A stretch of 64,000 nt of DNA from Streptomyces aidingensis (GTDB lineage: Bacteria; Actinomycetota; Actinomycetes; Streptomycetales; Streptomycetaceae): positions 62,001-126,000 of the forward strand of contig NZ_FOLM01000002.1 in the NCBI RefSeq assembly GCF_900112355.1. Direction: 5' to 3'. The notes beneath the pieces were generated by a model. The model worked only from the letters and a program-made list of their open reading frames with translations, ran no database searches and was not told the DNA's origin. Shown in pieces: positions 44,199-56,437 of this stretch. Within the stretch, counting starts at the first letter, position 1; each line of letters opens with the position of its first letter. The position numbers and the translations under genes are program-made.

Positions 44199-45709
44199 GA
44201 CCTGTGCTCCCCCTGTCCGGATTCCCCGAAGTCCGGCGGCTGTACTTGCTCTTCCCCGGCCGGGCTCCGGGTACCCCGGTCACCGGAGTCCTGTGCCCGC
44301 CAGTGGGCGGAGGCGACGGTTCCGGAATTCCGGGCCACGTCTCCGGCAGCCGCGGCGGGGCGCCAGGTGAGCTCCCCGCCGTAAACGGTGAGCCAGTGCC
44401 GCAGCAGCCGGGAACTGCGGTGGGGCGGCCCGCCGGCCGCCGGGTCCTCCGCCACACCGGGGCCGTTGTCACGGACGGTAAGACACACTGTCGGGGGAGC
44501 CGTTCCGGAGGCATCCCGCAGCGCGCAGGACACCTCGATCCGCCGGGCTCCGGCGTTGAACGCATTGGTGAGCAGATCGGGCAGCACCCGCCGGGCGATC
44601 TGGTAGTCCACCGGGCCGAGGCTCAGCCGCGCGGAGTCCGCGTCCGTGGTGCAGCAGTCCTGCTGCGGGGCCGGGAAGGTGCGCAGCACCAGCTCCCACA
44701 GCTCGCCGAACCGGTGCGGGTCGGCGCGGTCGGAGCCGTACTGGATGTCCAGCCGCGCCTCCTCGGCCTGGAGCATGGCCTCGCGCACCAGACGGCGCAC
44801 CTCCTGTGGATCGGGATCGGGCTCGTCCAGATACTGCCGGAGCAGGCTGAGGGAGTTGCGGCTGATGCTGTGCAGGGCGACGGCGCTCTCCTGCCGCCAG
44901 ACCGCCCGGTGAGCCGTTTCGTCGGCGGCTGCCGCCCGCAGCAGCACTTCGTAGCAGGCCCACATCGGGTAGTAGAGCAGCGGTGTGGCGCACAGCGCGG
45001 CGTACCACGGCACCGGCAGGACACCGGCGGTGCCGTTGTAGGGGAAGAGATAGGCAACGAGCATCCCGCTGAAGACCAGGGGCAGCAGCGGGCGCAGCCG
45101 GCGCAGTCCGCGCGAGGGCGGCTGGTAGGGGCTGTACCAGCCGGCGTCGATCATCGCCTGGGCGGCGGCGGACAGCGAGTACAGCACGCCGAGGACGATT
45201 CCGGCGATGCGGATGCCCGGGGACAGGCCGGGCACCGGAAGCGGGCCGGTGAACAGCCACAGAGCGGACAGGGCACCGGCGGTCTCGGCGAAGCCGGAGG
45301 CGTCCATGGTGGCACGGCCGTTGACGCCCAGCAGATGGGCGGCGAGACGACGGGCCGGGGACAGCCGGGCGCCGGTGAGCCGCTCCAGGGTGCCCAGCCT
45401 GGTGTGCAGGTGGGCGAGCAGCACCGCGGCGCTGGTCACAGAGAGCTGGGCCACGGCGCGCAGGGGCTGCCCGGCGGCGGCGCCGGGCAGCACGAGCAGC
45501 AGCCACATCCCGGCGACGCAGGCGGCCCGGAAGTACACGCCCGCGCGCCAGAGACTTGTGCCCGCGCGCAGGGCGACACCGTAGGAGGGCGCGCTGCTCT
45601 CGGGTGTGGACACCCCGGACCGGGCGGCGGCGGGCAGGTGGGGCAGTGGCTCGGCAGGCCGGGGTGTCGGGCGGCTGCCCGCCCCGGTGTCCGCGTCGCT
45701 GCCGTGCAC
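44183..45709 (-). CDS. Membrane histidine kinase
   Basis: A 508-residue sensor. About seven hydrophobic helices (residues about 60-260) precede AVWRQESAVALHSISRNSLSLL, where the His is the likely phospho-acceptor. A degenerate HATPase follows: LPDLLTNAFNAGARRIEV (N box) and VCLTVRDNGPGVAED (G1 box), then VYGGELTW. A long hydrophilic tail ends at the overlap with the response-regulator gene. Starts at GTG 45709. The membrane region is of the multi-pass type that senses lipophilic or envelope signals; no ligand can be named. Confidence 0.82.
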   Translation of the reverse strand: MHGSDADTGAGSRPTPRPAEPLPHLPAAARSGVSTPESSAPSYGVALRAGTSLWRAGVYFRAACVAGMWLLLVLPGAAAGQPLRAVAQLSVTSAAVLLAHLHTRLGTLERLTGARLSPARRLAAHLLGVNGRATMDASGFAETAGALSALWLFTGPLPVPGLSPGIRIAGIVLGVLYSLSAAAQAMIDAGWYSPYQPPSRGLRRLRPLLPLVFSGMLVAYLFPYNGTAGVLPVPWYAALCATPLLYYPMWACYEVLLRAAAADETAHRAVWRQESAVALHSISRNSLSLLRQYLDEPDPDPQEVRRLVREAMLQAEEARLDIQYGSDRADPHRFGELWELVLRTFPAPQQDCCTTDADSARLSLGPVDYQIARRVLPDLLTNAFNAGARRIEVSCALRDASGTAPPTVCLTVRDNGPGVAEDPAAGGPPHRSSRLLRHWLTVYGGELTWRPAAAAGDVARNSGTVASAHWRAQDSGDRGTRSPAGEEQVQPPDFGESGQGEHRSCESW

Positions 45710-45810
45710 CCCTCGCCCCCCGTTGTGTGCGTGGGCCGAGCGTAGCGGGGCAGGTGCGGGGCCGGGGTCGTTTCCGGGCGCCCAGCCGGCGGGCGCTTGG
45801 GCGAGCTGCT

Positions 45811-47208
45811 TCAGGCGTAGCTGCCGAGACTGCGCAGGCAGTGCTGTTCGTCCTGGCGGAGCTGGGCGACGACCGGGTCGTACGGGCCGCGTTCGGCGGT
45901 GAACTCCTGGATCAGGCGGCGGATCTCCGGCAGCGCGCGGGCGAACTGGCCGGTGTCCAGCAGGGTCGCGGCGTACTGCTTGCGCAGGCTGCGCACCACC
46001 GCGGAGGTCTCGCCGTAGCGGGCGGCGGCCATCGGCAGGGCGTTGCTGAGCAGGTCGGCGACCCGGGCGTACTGGCCCTCGGCCAGCAGGCGCTTCACCT
46101 CGTCCAGGGTGGCGGAGAGGGTGGGCCCGGCGCCGTGGATGCCGCCGGCCGGGGTGCGGGGGTCGGGATGGCCGTAGCCGTGGGCGGGGGGCTGCGGCGG
46201 GCCCGCGGCCACGGACACGGCCGGGCCGGGCGCCGCGGGACGGGCGCCGCGGGGGGCCGGCGGCCAGGGGGCCATCGGGTGCCGGAAGGGGCGGGTCGGG
46301 TCCAGCGGGGTGTCCGGCGCCGGGCCGGGGGCCGGGCCGGACAGGCCGTGGCGCGCCAGCAGCGCGGTCAGGCCGGCATGGGTCCGGTGGGCGTCGGCCG
46401 GGCGGCCGGCCGGGTCCCGGGCCAGCAGTTGGTGCACCAGGGCGGCGAGTTCGTCCGGGGCGTCCGGGCGCAGGCCGCGCAGCGCGGGCGGGTCGTGGTG
46501 CAGCTTCTTGTAGAGCAGCCCGGCCGCGTTGGGCGCGCTGAACGGGGGTCTGCCGGTGAGGAGTTCATAACCGATCGCGCCCAGCGCGTAGAGGTCGGCG
46601 CGCGGGCCGACCGGCGGTTCGCCGACGCCCTGTTCCGGGGCCATGTAGACCGGTGTGCCGATCAGGGTGCCGGTGCGGGTGAGGCTGGTGTCCTCGTCGC
46701 CGCGGACGGCGGCGATGCCCAGGTCCAGCACGGTCACCCGGCCGTCCGGACGGACCATCACATTGCCCGGCTTGAGGTCGCGGTGCACGATTCCGGCGGC
46801 GTGCACCGCCACCAGCACCGAGCTGAGCTGGGCGAGGACGGCCAGCGCCCAGGCCACGGGGTACGGGGCCGTCTCGCCGTGCTCGGCAAGGTGGTCGGCC
46901 AGGCCGCAGCCGTCGACCAGTTGCATGACCAGGAAGAGTTCGTCGGCCTCGGCGCCGGCGTCGTAGACGGCGACCAGGCCGGGGTGGTCGATGCGGGCGG
47001 TGGCGCGGCATTCGCGCAGGAAGCGGCGGCGCAGTTCCTCGGGGTCGGTGGTGCCGGAGAGGGAGGCCAGGCGTTCGGCGTGCAGCAGCTTGACGGCGAT
47101 CCGGCGTCCGCCGAGCGCGGTGTCCGTCCCGGCCCAGACCTCCCCCATGCCGCCGCGGCCGAGGGGTTCGGCGAGTTCGTAGCGTCCGGCGAGCAGCCGT
47201 GGGCTCAC
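45811..47208 (-). CDS. Serine/threonine protein kinase
   Basis: A 465-residue Hanks-type kinase. The Gly loop is LGRGGMGEVW, the ATP Lys is in IAVKLLHAE, the catalytic loop is IVHRDLKPGN, DLG replaces DFG (VLDLGIA), and the activation segment ends TPVYMAPEQ. After the kinase domain (to about 280) come a Pro/Ala-rich linker and a C-terminal helical TPR-like segment (about 355-460, LLAEGQYARVADLLSNALP...). No transmembrane helix or PASTA repeats are present, so it is cytosolic. Its ATG overlaps the stop of the upstream membrane gene by 4 bp. Confidence 0.94.
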   Translation of the reverse strand: MSPRLLAGRYELAEPLGRGGMGEVWAGTDTALGGRRIAVKLLHAERLASLSGTTDPEELRRRFLRECRATARIDHPGLVAVYDAGAEADELFLVMQLVDGCGLADHLAEHGETAPYPVAWALAVLAQLSSVLVAVHAAGIVHRDLKPGNVMVRPDGRVTVLDLGIAAVRGDEDTSLTRTGTLIGTPVYMAPEQGVGEPPVGPRADLYALGAIGYELLTGRPPFSAPNAAGLLYKKLHHDPPALRGLRPDAPDELAALVHQLLARDPAGRPADAHRTHAGLTALLARHGLSGPAPGPAPDTPLDPTRPFRHPMAPWPPAPRGARPAAPGPAVSVAAGPPQPPAHGYGHPDPRTPAGGIHGAGPTLSATLDEVKRLLAEGQYARVADLLSNALPMAAARYGETSAVVRSLRKQYAATLLDTGQFARALPEIRRLIQEFTAERGPYDPVVAQLRQDEQHCLRSLGSYA

Positions 47209-47840
47209 CGGTCGTCCTCCTGCTTGCGCAGCAGTTCGCCCAGCTCGTCGAGCTCATCGGCGACCTGCCGCATGCGCGGGGACGGCCCGGCGGAGGGCTG
47301 CGGCCGGGACTGGGGCGGTGCGGGAGGGAGGGTGGCCGGGCCGGGGGCCACCGGGCCGGGCCCGGCCGGGCCCGGGTGGTACGGAGCGGGCGTGCCGTGG
47401 CCGTAGGGCCGGTGGTGGGGCGGGTCCATCGGACCGGGCAGCAGCACCCCGGAGGGCGGGGGCGGGCCGGGGAACGGGCCGGGCGGCTCGGGCCGCCAGG
47501 GGCCGCCGCCGGCCAGCGCATAGGCCACCCCGCCGACGATCATGCACAGGGCGTAGCCGCCGCCGAGGGCGCTGAGGGTTTCCTCGCTCTCGGTGACCGG
47601 GTTCTCCGGAATGCGCCACATCATGATCCCGTAGACCACGGTGAGCGCCAGCCAGCCGGCGAAGACGGCCCAGTCGGCCGGGCGGCCCCGGCGGATGGCG
47701 AAGCGCAGCGGCGGCACCCAGGAGAGGAAGCCCAGGGACCACAGGGGGAAGGTGGCGAACAGGACGCGGGCCACGATCTGTCCGTTGCCGCCGCCCCTTC
47801 CCGCCGGCGCGGACGCATGGGACGGAACCGGGCCGTACAT
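47205..47840 (-). CDS. Membrane protein coupled to the Ser/Thr kinase
   Basis: A 211-residue protein. ATG 47840 has GGGAG 5 nt upstream; the open frame further upstream encodes the 9-bp repeat and was rejected. About four hydrophobic segments (residues 17-125) are followed by a Pro/Gly/His-rich cytoplasmic tail and a final coiled-coil-like helix ADELDELGELLRKQEDD. The four-base overlap with the kinase suggests a partner or substrate. No family name is recognised. Confidence 0.8.
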   Translation of the reverse strand: MYGPVPSHASAPAGRGGGNGQIVARVLFATFPLWSLGFLSWVPPLRFAIRRGRPADWAVFAGWLALTVVYGIMMWRIPENPVTESEETLSALGGGYALCMIVGGVAYALAGGGPWRPEPPGPFPGPPPPSGVLLPGPMDPPHHRPYGHGTPAPYHPGPAGPGPVAPGPATLPPAPPQSRPQPSAGPSPRMRQVADELDELGELLRKQEDDR

Positions 47841-47870
47841 CGCCACTCCCTCTCCCCCCGTTTCCCCGTT

Positions 47871-47924
47871 TTCCGCGTGTTCCGCGTGTTCCGCGTGGTC
47901 CGCGTGTTCCGCGTGGTCCGCGTG
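47871..47924. repeat. Six 9-bp tandem repeats (TTCCGCGTG-type)
   Basis: Six contiguous 9-bp units, alternating TTCCGCGTG and GTCCGCGTG, in the 250-bp gap between the methylase gene and the kinase-associated membrane gene, 30 bp before the latter's start codon. They are non-coding in the chosen annotation. Confidence 0.85.
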
Positions 47925-48090
47925 TTTCCGTCCGCCCGTGCGCCCCGTCGCGGGCGGCGGCGGCTCGTTCCCGGGCCGGGCGGAACATCCGTCGGCCGGG
48001 ACGAGAATATCCCGGGCGGGCCGCCGGACGGGCCGCCGTGGCCGGGACGTGACCGGCCCCGCCGGGCCGGGCCGCCGGCGGGGTGTCCGG

Positions 48091-50007
48091 TCAGTCGGGG
48101 CGGGGGGCGGGAAGGGTGCCGTCGGTGAGACCGTCGACCGCGCCCTGGACATAGCGGCGGCCCAGCGACAGGGTGCGCTCCAGTTCGGCCTCGAAGGCGG
48201 CCAGGTCGCGGAAGCAGCGGCCGTAGGCGTGCTGGGCCGCAAGCGGCAGCCGGGGCACCTTCAGCCGGCGCAGGTCGATCCGGGAGGCGGCGGAGGCATA
48301 GCTGCTGGCCTGGCGGGTGTTGCGGGTGTTGCGCAGAAAGCCGGCCAGGAACCAGGGGTCGAGCGCCGCCGGGTCGGGACGCAGCAGCCCGGTGTGGCGG
48401 TCCCCGGGCGCGAGGGCCGGCCGGCCGGCCGTCTCCTCGGTGACGACCCGCGCGAAGGCGGTGCTGTCGCCGAGCAGCGGGACGAGCACGTCCCCGGGGC
48501 GCGGCTCGGGCAGGGTCTCCTCGCCCGAGACGGTGTGCACGGTGAGGGCTCCGCCGCGGGCGAGCTCGGCGAGGGTGACGGTGGGCCGGCCGGCGGCGGG
48601 GGCGGGCCCGGCGGCGGGCAGTTCCGGGGTCAGCTCGTGGCTGCGCAGCAGGCCGTCCCGCAGCAGGCCGCGCACCCGGCCCAGGGCGTCCGGGCCGGAT
48701 GCCTCGGCAGGCGGCGGCAGATGGCGGGCCGGCGCCAGGTCCACGTCCTCGTCCAGCAGGTCGATGGCCGGGATGGCGCGGCGCACGCCGGGGATGCCGA
48801 TGCCGAGGCCGGCGCCGGTCCCGGAGCCGGCGAAGGCCGCCCAGGCGTCCAGCACGGTGCGCTGCACGGCCGGCCAGTCCACCGGGCGCCGGCCGTCGGA
48901 GCGGTGCTCGCGGTGGTGCGGGCCGGCGGCGTCCACCACCAGCAGCCGGGGACCGGGGCCGGGCGGGCCGCCGGGCCGGGTCAGCACCCACAGGTGCAGC
49001 GCCAGATTGTGCGGCGGGGCCGCGCCCGCCGGGAGGGCGATCACCGCGCGCAGCGCGCCGCGGCGCAGCAGCGCGGCCCGGATGCGGCGGCCGGTGCGGC
49101 GGGAGGCGGCGGCCGGCGGCATCAGCAGCACGGCGGTGCCGCCGGGGCGGAGCCGGGCCAGGGCGTGCTGCACCCAGGCGAGTTCGGATTCGGTGCGGGC
49201 CGGCAGTCCGTACTCCCACCGGGGGTCGTAGGTGAGCTGGTCGTGGCCCCAGTGGCGTTCGTTGAACGGGGGGTGGCAGAGCACCGCGTCCACCGTGCGG
49301 TCCGGGAAGACATCGGCGCGCAGGGCGTCGCCGGGGTGGATCTGGACGGCCGAGCCGCCGCGCAGGGCCAGCCGGAGGCCGCCGAGGCGGGCCAGGGAGG
49401 CGTCGGTGTCCTGGCCGAGGAGTTCGGCCGGCCGGTCGCGGCCGTCGCCGCGGGCGGCGGCGAGCAGGGTGGCGGGGCCGCAGGCCGGGTCGAGCACGGT
49501 GGCGGCCGGTCCGGCGAGGGCGGCCATCAGGGCGGCGGCCTCCGGCGGGGTGGGGCTGAGCTGGCGGGAGACGGTGTCCAGGTAGCGGTCGAGGAGAAAG
49601 CCGAAGGCGTCGGCGGGGGAGGTCTCGGCGGCCAGGGCGGCGGCGGTGGCGGCGATCGGACCGGCCTCCTCGGGGGTGCGGCTGCCGTGGTCCAGCAGTT
49701 GTTCCCCGATCCGGGCCAGGGTCGCGGCGAGCGTGCCGGTTCCGGTGCCGGCGCCGGTGCCGGCGGTGCCCTCGCGGGCCTCGACCAACTGCCAGAGCCG
49801 TTCCCGCAGCGGCACCTCGGCCAGCTTGCCGTTGCGGCGCAGCCACCGCTCGATCTCGGGCAGCGCGAAGGTGGGGCTGGTCTGGGTGCCGCCCACCGGG
49901 CGGGGGAAGTCCTCGTGGCGCCGCCGCCAGTTGCTGACCGCGGCGCGGCCGACGCCGGCCAGTCGGGCGATTCCGGCGGAGGTGACCTCCGCATCCTGTT
50001 CCGGCAC
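48091..50007 (-). CDS. Orphan N6-adenine DNA methylase fused to a type I specificity-like domain
   Basis: A 638-residue HsdM-like protein. An N-terminal HTH (SAGIARLAGVGRAAVSNWRRR) is followed by a helical region and the Rossmann methylase: motif I VLDPACGPATLL and motif IV VLCHPPFNERHW, where the catalytic N/D/S-P-P-F is replaced by H-P-P-F (codon CAC). The C-terminal about 200 residues (RPGDVLVPLLG, GLLRPDPAALDPWFLAGFLRNT, RLKVPRLPLAAQ) resemble a type I S-subunit target-recognition domain. No restriction subunit is nearby. GTG 50007 has GGGGAG about 9 nt upstream. Related orphan proteins are conserved in Streptomyces; activity with HPPF is doubtful. Confidence 0.85.
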   Translation of the reverse strand: MPEQDAEVTSAGIARLAGVGRAAVSNWRRRHEDFPRPVGGTQTSPTFALPEIERWLRRNGKLAEVPLRERLWQLVEAREGTAGTGAGTGTGTLAATLARIGEQLLDHGSRTPEEAGPIAATAAALAAETSPADAFGFLLDRYLDTVSRQLSPTPPEAAALMAALAGPAATVLDPACGPATLLAAARGDGRDRPAELLGQDTDASLARLGGLRLALRGGSAVQIHPGDALRADVFPDRTVDAVLCHPPFNERHWGHDQLTYDPRWEYGLPARTESELAWVQHALARLRPGGTAVLLMPPAAASRRTGRRIRAALLRRGALRAVIALPAGAAPPHNLALHLWVLTRPGGPPGPGPRLLVVDAAGPHHREHRSDGRRPVDWPAVQRTVLDAWAAFAGSGTGAGLGIGIPGVRRAIPAIDLLDEDVDLAPARHLPPPAEASGPDALGRVRGLLRDGLLRSHELTPELPAAGPAPAAGRPTVTLAELARGGALTVHTVSGEETLPEPRPGDVLVPLLGDSTAFARVVTEETAGRPALAPGDRHTGLLRPDPAALDPWFLAGFLRNTRNTRQASSYASAASRIDLRRLKVPRLPLAAQHAYGRCFRDLAAFEAELERTLSLGRRYVQGAVDGLTDGTLPAPRPD

Positions 50008-50119
50008 TCGGCTCGCTCCCCTCGCTGTGCTGCTGGTCCAGAAGTGTGCACCAGTACCGCCCAGTATTCCGCGACGCCCTCGATACACAGCGATGCTCAC
50101 CCGTTTCTCGAATCTCGTG

Positions 50120-50148
50120 TTGACTCGGTTCACAAGTCATGCTGTGAT
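50120..50148 (+). promoter_or_regulatory. Promoter of the first repeat lipoprotein
   Basis: TTGACT (50120-50125) and TGTGAT (50143-50148) with a 17-bp spacer, about 75 bp before the lipoprotein ATG. Confidence 0.55.
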
Positions 50149-50227
50149 TACCTCACCGGCTCAGGGAGGGCCGGATCACCACGGACTTCGCTCCGTACAC
50201 CCGCATCCGGGAGGGGACACCACAGCC

Positions 50228-51046
50228 ATGGCTGAGCAGCTTCCGAACACCGTTCCGGCCGTCGAGCGTCCACGGGCCCGCCGCTTCGCGCGGAGGCGGA
50301 TGCCGGCCCTGGCCGGACTGGCCGCCGCCGCCCTGACCGTGGGCGCGCTGACCGCCTGCACTCCCGAGGAGGACGGCCCCGAGGGCACCGGCGGCTCCTC
50401 GCAGGAGGACAGCGGCGGCGGGAACACGGCGGACGAAGGGGCCGAGGGCGCCGAGAACAGCGAGAACGGCGAGGACGGCGAGAACGGCGAGAACGGCGAG
50501 GACGCCGGGAACACAGCGGGGGGCGGGTCCAGCGCGGACGGCGGCGACACCGGCGAGGCGATCGACGGCAGCGCGGGACGTCTGGAGGTCGGCACCGACA
50601 TCCCGCCCGGCCTGTACAGGTCGGTGGACAACGACTTCTGCTACTGGGAGCGGAACAACGGCGGCGAGGACGAGTTCGAATCGATCATCGCCAACGGCAC
50701 GGTCGAGGGCCAGGCGTATGTGCAGATCGCCGAGACCGACGTCTACTTCGACACCGAGGACTGCGGCGACTGGACCCCGGTGCCGGAGGGTGTCACCGGC
50801 GAGCAGGCCACCGAGATCCCCGGCAACGGCGGCACCTTCATGGTCGGCGTGGACATCGCTCCGGGCACCTACAAGTCCGCGGGCAACACCGAGGAGTGCT
50901 ACTGGGAGCGGCTGACCGACCTGTCCGGCTCCCTGGACTCCATCGCGGACAACAACTTCGCCACCGGCCAGGCCATCGTCACCATCGAGGACGACGACGC
51001 CTTCTTCACCAGCAACTTCTGCACCGACTGGGTCAAGCAGGACTGA
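50228..51046 (+). CDS. Secreted lipoprotein with two Cys-containing repeats
   Basis: A 272-residue lipoprotein. A twin-Arg-rich signal peptide leads to the lipobox LTAC (about residue 44). A long acidic Gly/Glu/Asn linker (9-bp repeats at about 50459-50506) is followed by two homologous repeats of about 70 residues. Each runs VG-x-DI-x-PG-x-Y-x-S, then CYWER, then C-x-DW (VGTDIPPGLYRS and VGVDIAPGTYKS). The paired Cys could form a disulfide in each repeat. Function unknown. It is the first of two tandem paralogues. Confidence 0.88.
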   Translation: MAEQLPNTVPAVERPRARRFARRRMPALAGLAAAALTVGALTACTPEEDGPEGTGGSSQEDSGGGNTADEGAEGAENSENGEDGENGENGEDAGNTAGGGSSADGGDTGEAIDGSAGRLEVGTDIPPGLYRSVDNDFCYWERNNGGEDEFESIIANGTVEGQAYVQIAETDVYFDTEDCGDWTPVPEGVTGEQATEIPGNGGTFMVGVDIAPGTYKSAGNTEECYWERLTDLSGSLDSIADNNFATGQAIVTIEDDDAFFTSNFCTDWVKQD

Positions 51047-51084
51047 CCGCGCGGCACCCACCGCACGACACGCACCGCACGACC

Positions 51085-51114
51085 GAGGCCCGGCGGCTCA
51101 GCGCCCCGGGCCTC
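51085..51114 (+). terminator. Hairpin after the first repeat lipoprotein
   Basis: 9-bp perfect stem (51085-51093 with 51106-51114) and a 12-nt loop, 39 bp past the stop and before the second paralogue. Confidence 0.55.
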
Positions 51115-51244
51115 GTCACCGTCCGGGCGCCGCCGGCCCGCGCCGGGCGCCGCCGGATGCGCCCGCCAGCCCTTTTCGGACAGCGCAGCGTATCCGTATG
51201 GTCGCTTTCGGCAATCACCGGGTCATCATGGAGGGGAGCGGAAG

Positions 51245-51910
51245 GTGCGGAGCACCTCGCGACACCAGGGGACGGCCGTCGTCGCCGCCGCCGTCGCCGT
51301 CGCGTTTGCCGCGGCCGGGCTGACCGGCTGCGAGGACGCCGCCAGATCGCCCTCCGCGGACGCCGCGCAGGAGTCGGCGGAGGCGGAGAACGGCAAGAAC
51401 GACGGCACCGCCGAGGGGTTCGGCGGGGACGCGGGCGAGCTGGAGGTCGGCACCGAGGTGCGGCCGGGCCTGTATGTCTCCACCGGCAACGAGTTCTGCT
51501 TCTGGCGGCGGGACAACGGCGGCGATGTGCCGGTGGCCAGCGACGCCCCGGTGGGCACCAGCTATGTCCGGATCGACGGGACCGACCTCACCTTCACCAC
51601 CGAGGGATGCGGCGACTGGCGGCCGGTGCCCGAGCCCGCCCGGGCCCCGGAGGGCGGCCCGGCCCGGAAGTTCCCCGGCGACGCCGGGGTGCTGCTGATC
51701 GGTGTGGACATCGCCCCGGGGGTCTATCTCTCCACCGGCAACGACGAGGACTGCTTCTTCCAGACGATGACCGACGCCTCCCACGAGTGGCAGTCCCTGG
51801 GCGAGCCCGGCGTCGTGGCCGGCGACGGCACCGCCCGGATCGACGCGACCGAGGAGGGCACCTTTCTGCGCACCATGGGGTGCCAGGACTGGGCCGCCGG
51901 GCCCGAGTGA
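51245..51910 (+). CDS. Second repeat lipoprotein, tandem paralogue
   Basis: A 221-residue lipoprotein starting at GTG 51245 after GGAGGGGAG. Lipobox LTGC is at about residue 28. A short acidic linker is followed by two copies of the same repeat as in the upstream gene (VGTEVRPGLYVSTGNEFCFWRRDNGG and VGVDIAPGVYLSTGN...CFFQ, with C-x-DW closers). The linker is much shorter than in the paralogue. It stops 3 bp before the convergent mfd stop, so no terminator separates them. Confidence 0.87.
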   Translation: MRSTSRHQGTAVVAAAVAVAFAAAGLTGCEDAARSPSADAAQESAEAENGKNDGTAEGFGGDAGELEVGTEVRPGLYVSTGNEFCFWRRDNGGDVPVASDAPVGTSYVRIDGTDLTFTTEGCGDWRPVPEPARAPEGGPARKFPGDAGVLLIGVDIAPGVYLSTGNDEDCFFQTMTDASHEWQSLGEPGVVAGDGTARIDATEEGTFLRTMGCQDWAAGPE

Positions 51911-51913
51911 CGG

Positions 51914-55489
<3,576 letters not shown>

Positions 55490-55711
55490 ATGGTTTCCAT
55501 CCCGGTGGCTGAGTCGGCCCGGTGGGCCCGGTGACGGGGCGGGGCACGGAACACAACGAACACACAAAGCGCCCGACACGCGCTGCGGGCCGGGTTCCCT
55601 CCAGACTACGCCCCCACTCGCGAAACGCCTGTGGCGGCGGTCGCCCCCCGTGGCCGCCGCCGGGCGGCAGGCGTCGCCGGGTGCGTGCGGGTCCAGTGTG
55701 ACGGAAGGAGG

Positions 55712-56230
55712 CTAGAGCCGGGAGAAGGGGGCGGCGTAGTGGAAGGGGCCGCGCAGCACGGCGGGGCAGGCGGCCAGCGGCCGGATCTGGAAGAACTCGC
55801 CCCAGGCGGGGTCGGGCGCCAGGATGCCGAAGTCCGCGGCCGGGCGGAAGCCGAAGCGGCGGTAGAAGGCGGGGCTGCCGAGCAGCCCGGCCAGCGGTTC
55901 GTCCAGGGCGTCGGCGGCGCCCAGCACCGCGTGCATCAGCGCCGAGCCCACGCCCCGCAACTGGTGGTCGGGATGGACGCTGAGCGGGCCGAGGCCGAGC
56001 ACGGGGGTGGAGCCGACCCGGCCGCGGGTGCAGACCACATGGCCGAGGATGTCGCCGCCGGGGGAGTCGGTGGCGACCAGGGAGAGCCGGGGCAGCCAGC
56101 CCTCGTCCTTGCGCAGCTCGTCGAGCAGGGTGGTCTCGGCGGGCAGGGGGCTGCCGGGCTTGGCGAAGGCGGCGGTGGTGACGGCCGCGACGGCGGCTTC
56201 GTCGCCCGGGTTCTCACGTCGGATCAGCAC
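55712..56230 (-). CDS. GNAT acetyltransferase (YhbS-like)
   Basis: A 172-residue N-acetyltransferase: IRRENPGDEAAVAAVTTAAF at the N-terminus, LGPLSVHPDHQLRGVGSALM as the acetyl-CoA pyrophosphate loop (motif A), GSPAFYRRFGFRPA as motif B. The layout matches YhbS-type enzymes. Substrate unknown. It lies between mfd and the ABC operon, separated from the latter by a strong terminator. Confidence 0.9.
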   Translation of the reverse strand: MLIRRENPGDEAAVAAVTTAAFAKPGSPLPAETTLLDELRKDEGWLPRLSLVATDSPGGDILGHVVCTRGRVGSTPVLGLGPLSVHPDHQLRGVGSALMHAVLGAADALDEPLAGLLGSPAFYRRFGFRPAADFGILAPDPAWGEFFQIRPLAACPAVLRGPFHYAAPFSRL

Positions 56231-56340
56231 CGCCTCAGTCTGCCGCCCGGGCAGGACCGGCGCAATGGGATTTCGAACACGCGTACCAATTCGAACACCT
56301 GGGCGGGCCGGGTGCCGAAGGCCGCGCGCGGCGGCAAGAA

Positions 56341-56372
56341 CCCGCCCCGGGCGGGGGGCTGCCCGGGGCGGG
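56341..56372 (-). terminator. Terminator after the ABC exporter operon
   Basis: Perfect 12-bp stem CCCGCCCCGGGC / GCCCGGGGCGGG (56341-56352 and 56361-56372) with an 8-nt loop, downstream of the permease gene on the minus strand. Confidence 0.75.
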
Positions 56373-56388
56373 TCCGTCTGCGGGATTG

Positions 56389-56430
56389 TTCGAGAGATTC
56401 CGAGAGATTCCGAGATACCGAGAGATACCG
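56389..56430. repeat. 10-bp tandem repeats after the permease stop
   Basis: About four imperfect 10-bp units of CGAGAGATTC / CGAGATACCG type lie between the permease stop and its terminator. They are noncoding. Confidence 0.75.
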
Positions 56431-56437
56431 TCCGGGC

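Noticed and set aside
47871..47924. CRISPR-like array
   Set aside because: Units are contiguous 9-mers without spacers, so this is a microsatellite-like tandem repeat. No cas genes occur.
47641..50235. 864-codon plus-strand frame opposite the methylase
   Set aside because: Composition is Gly/Gln/Ala-rich without domains; the minus-strand methylase explains the region.
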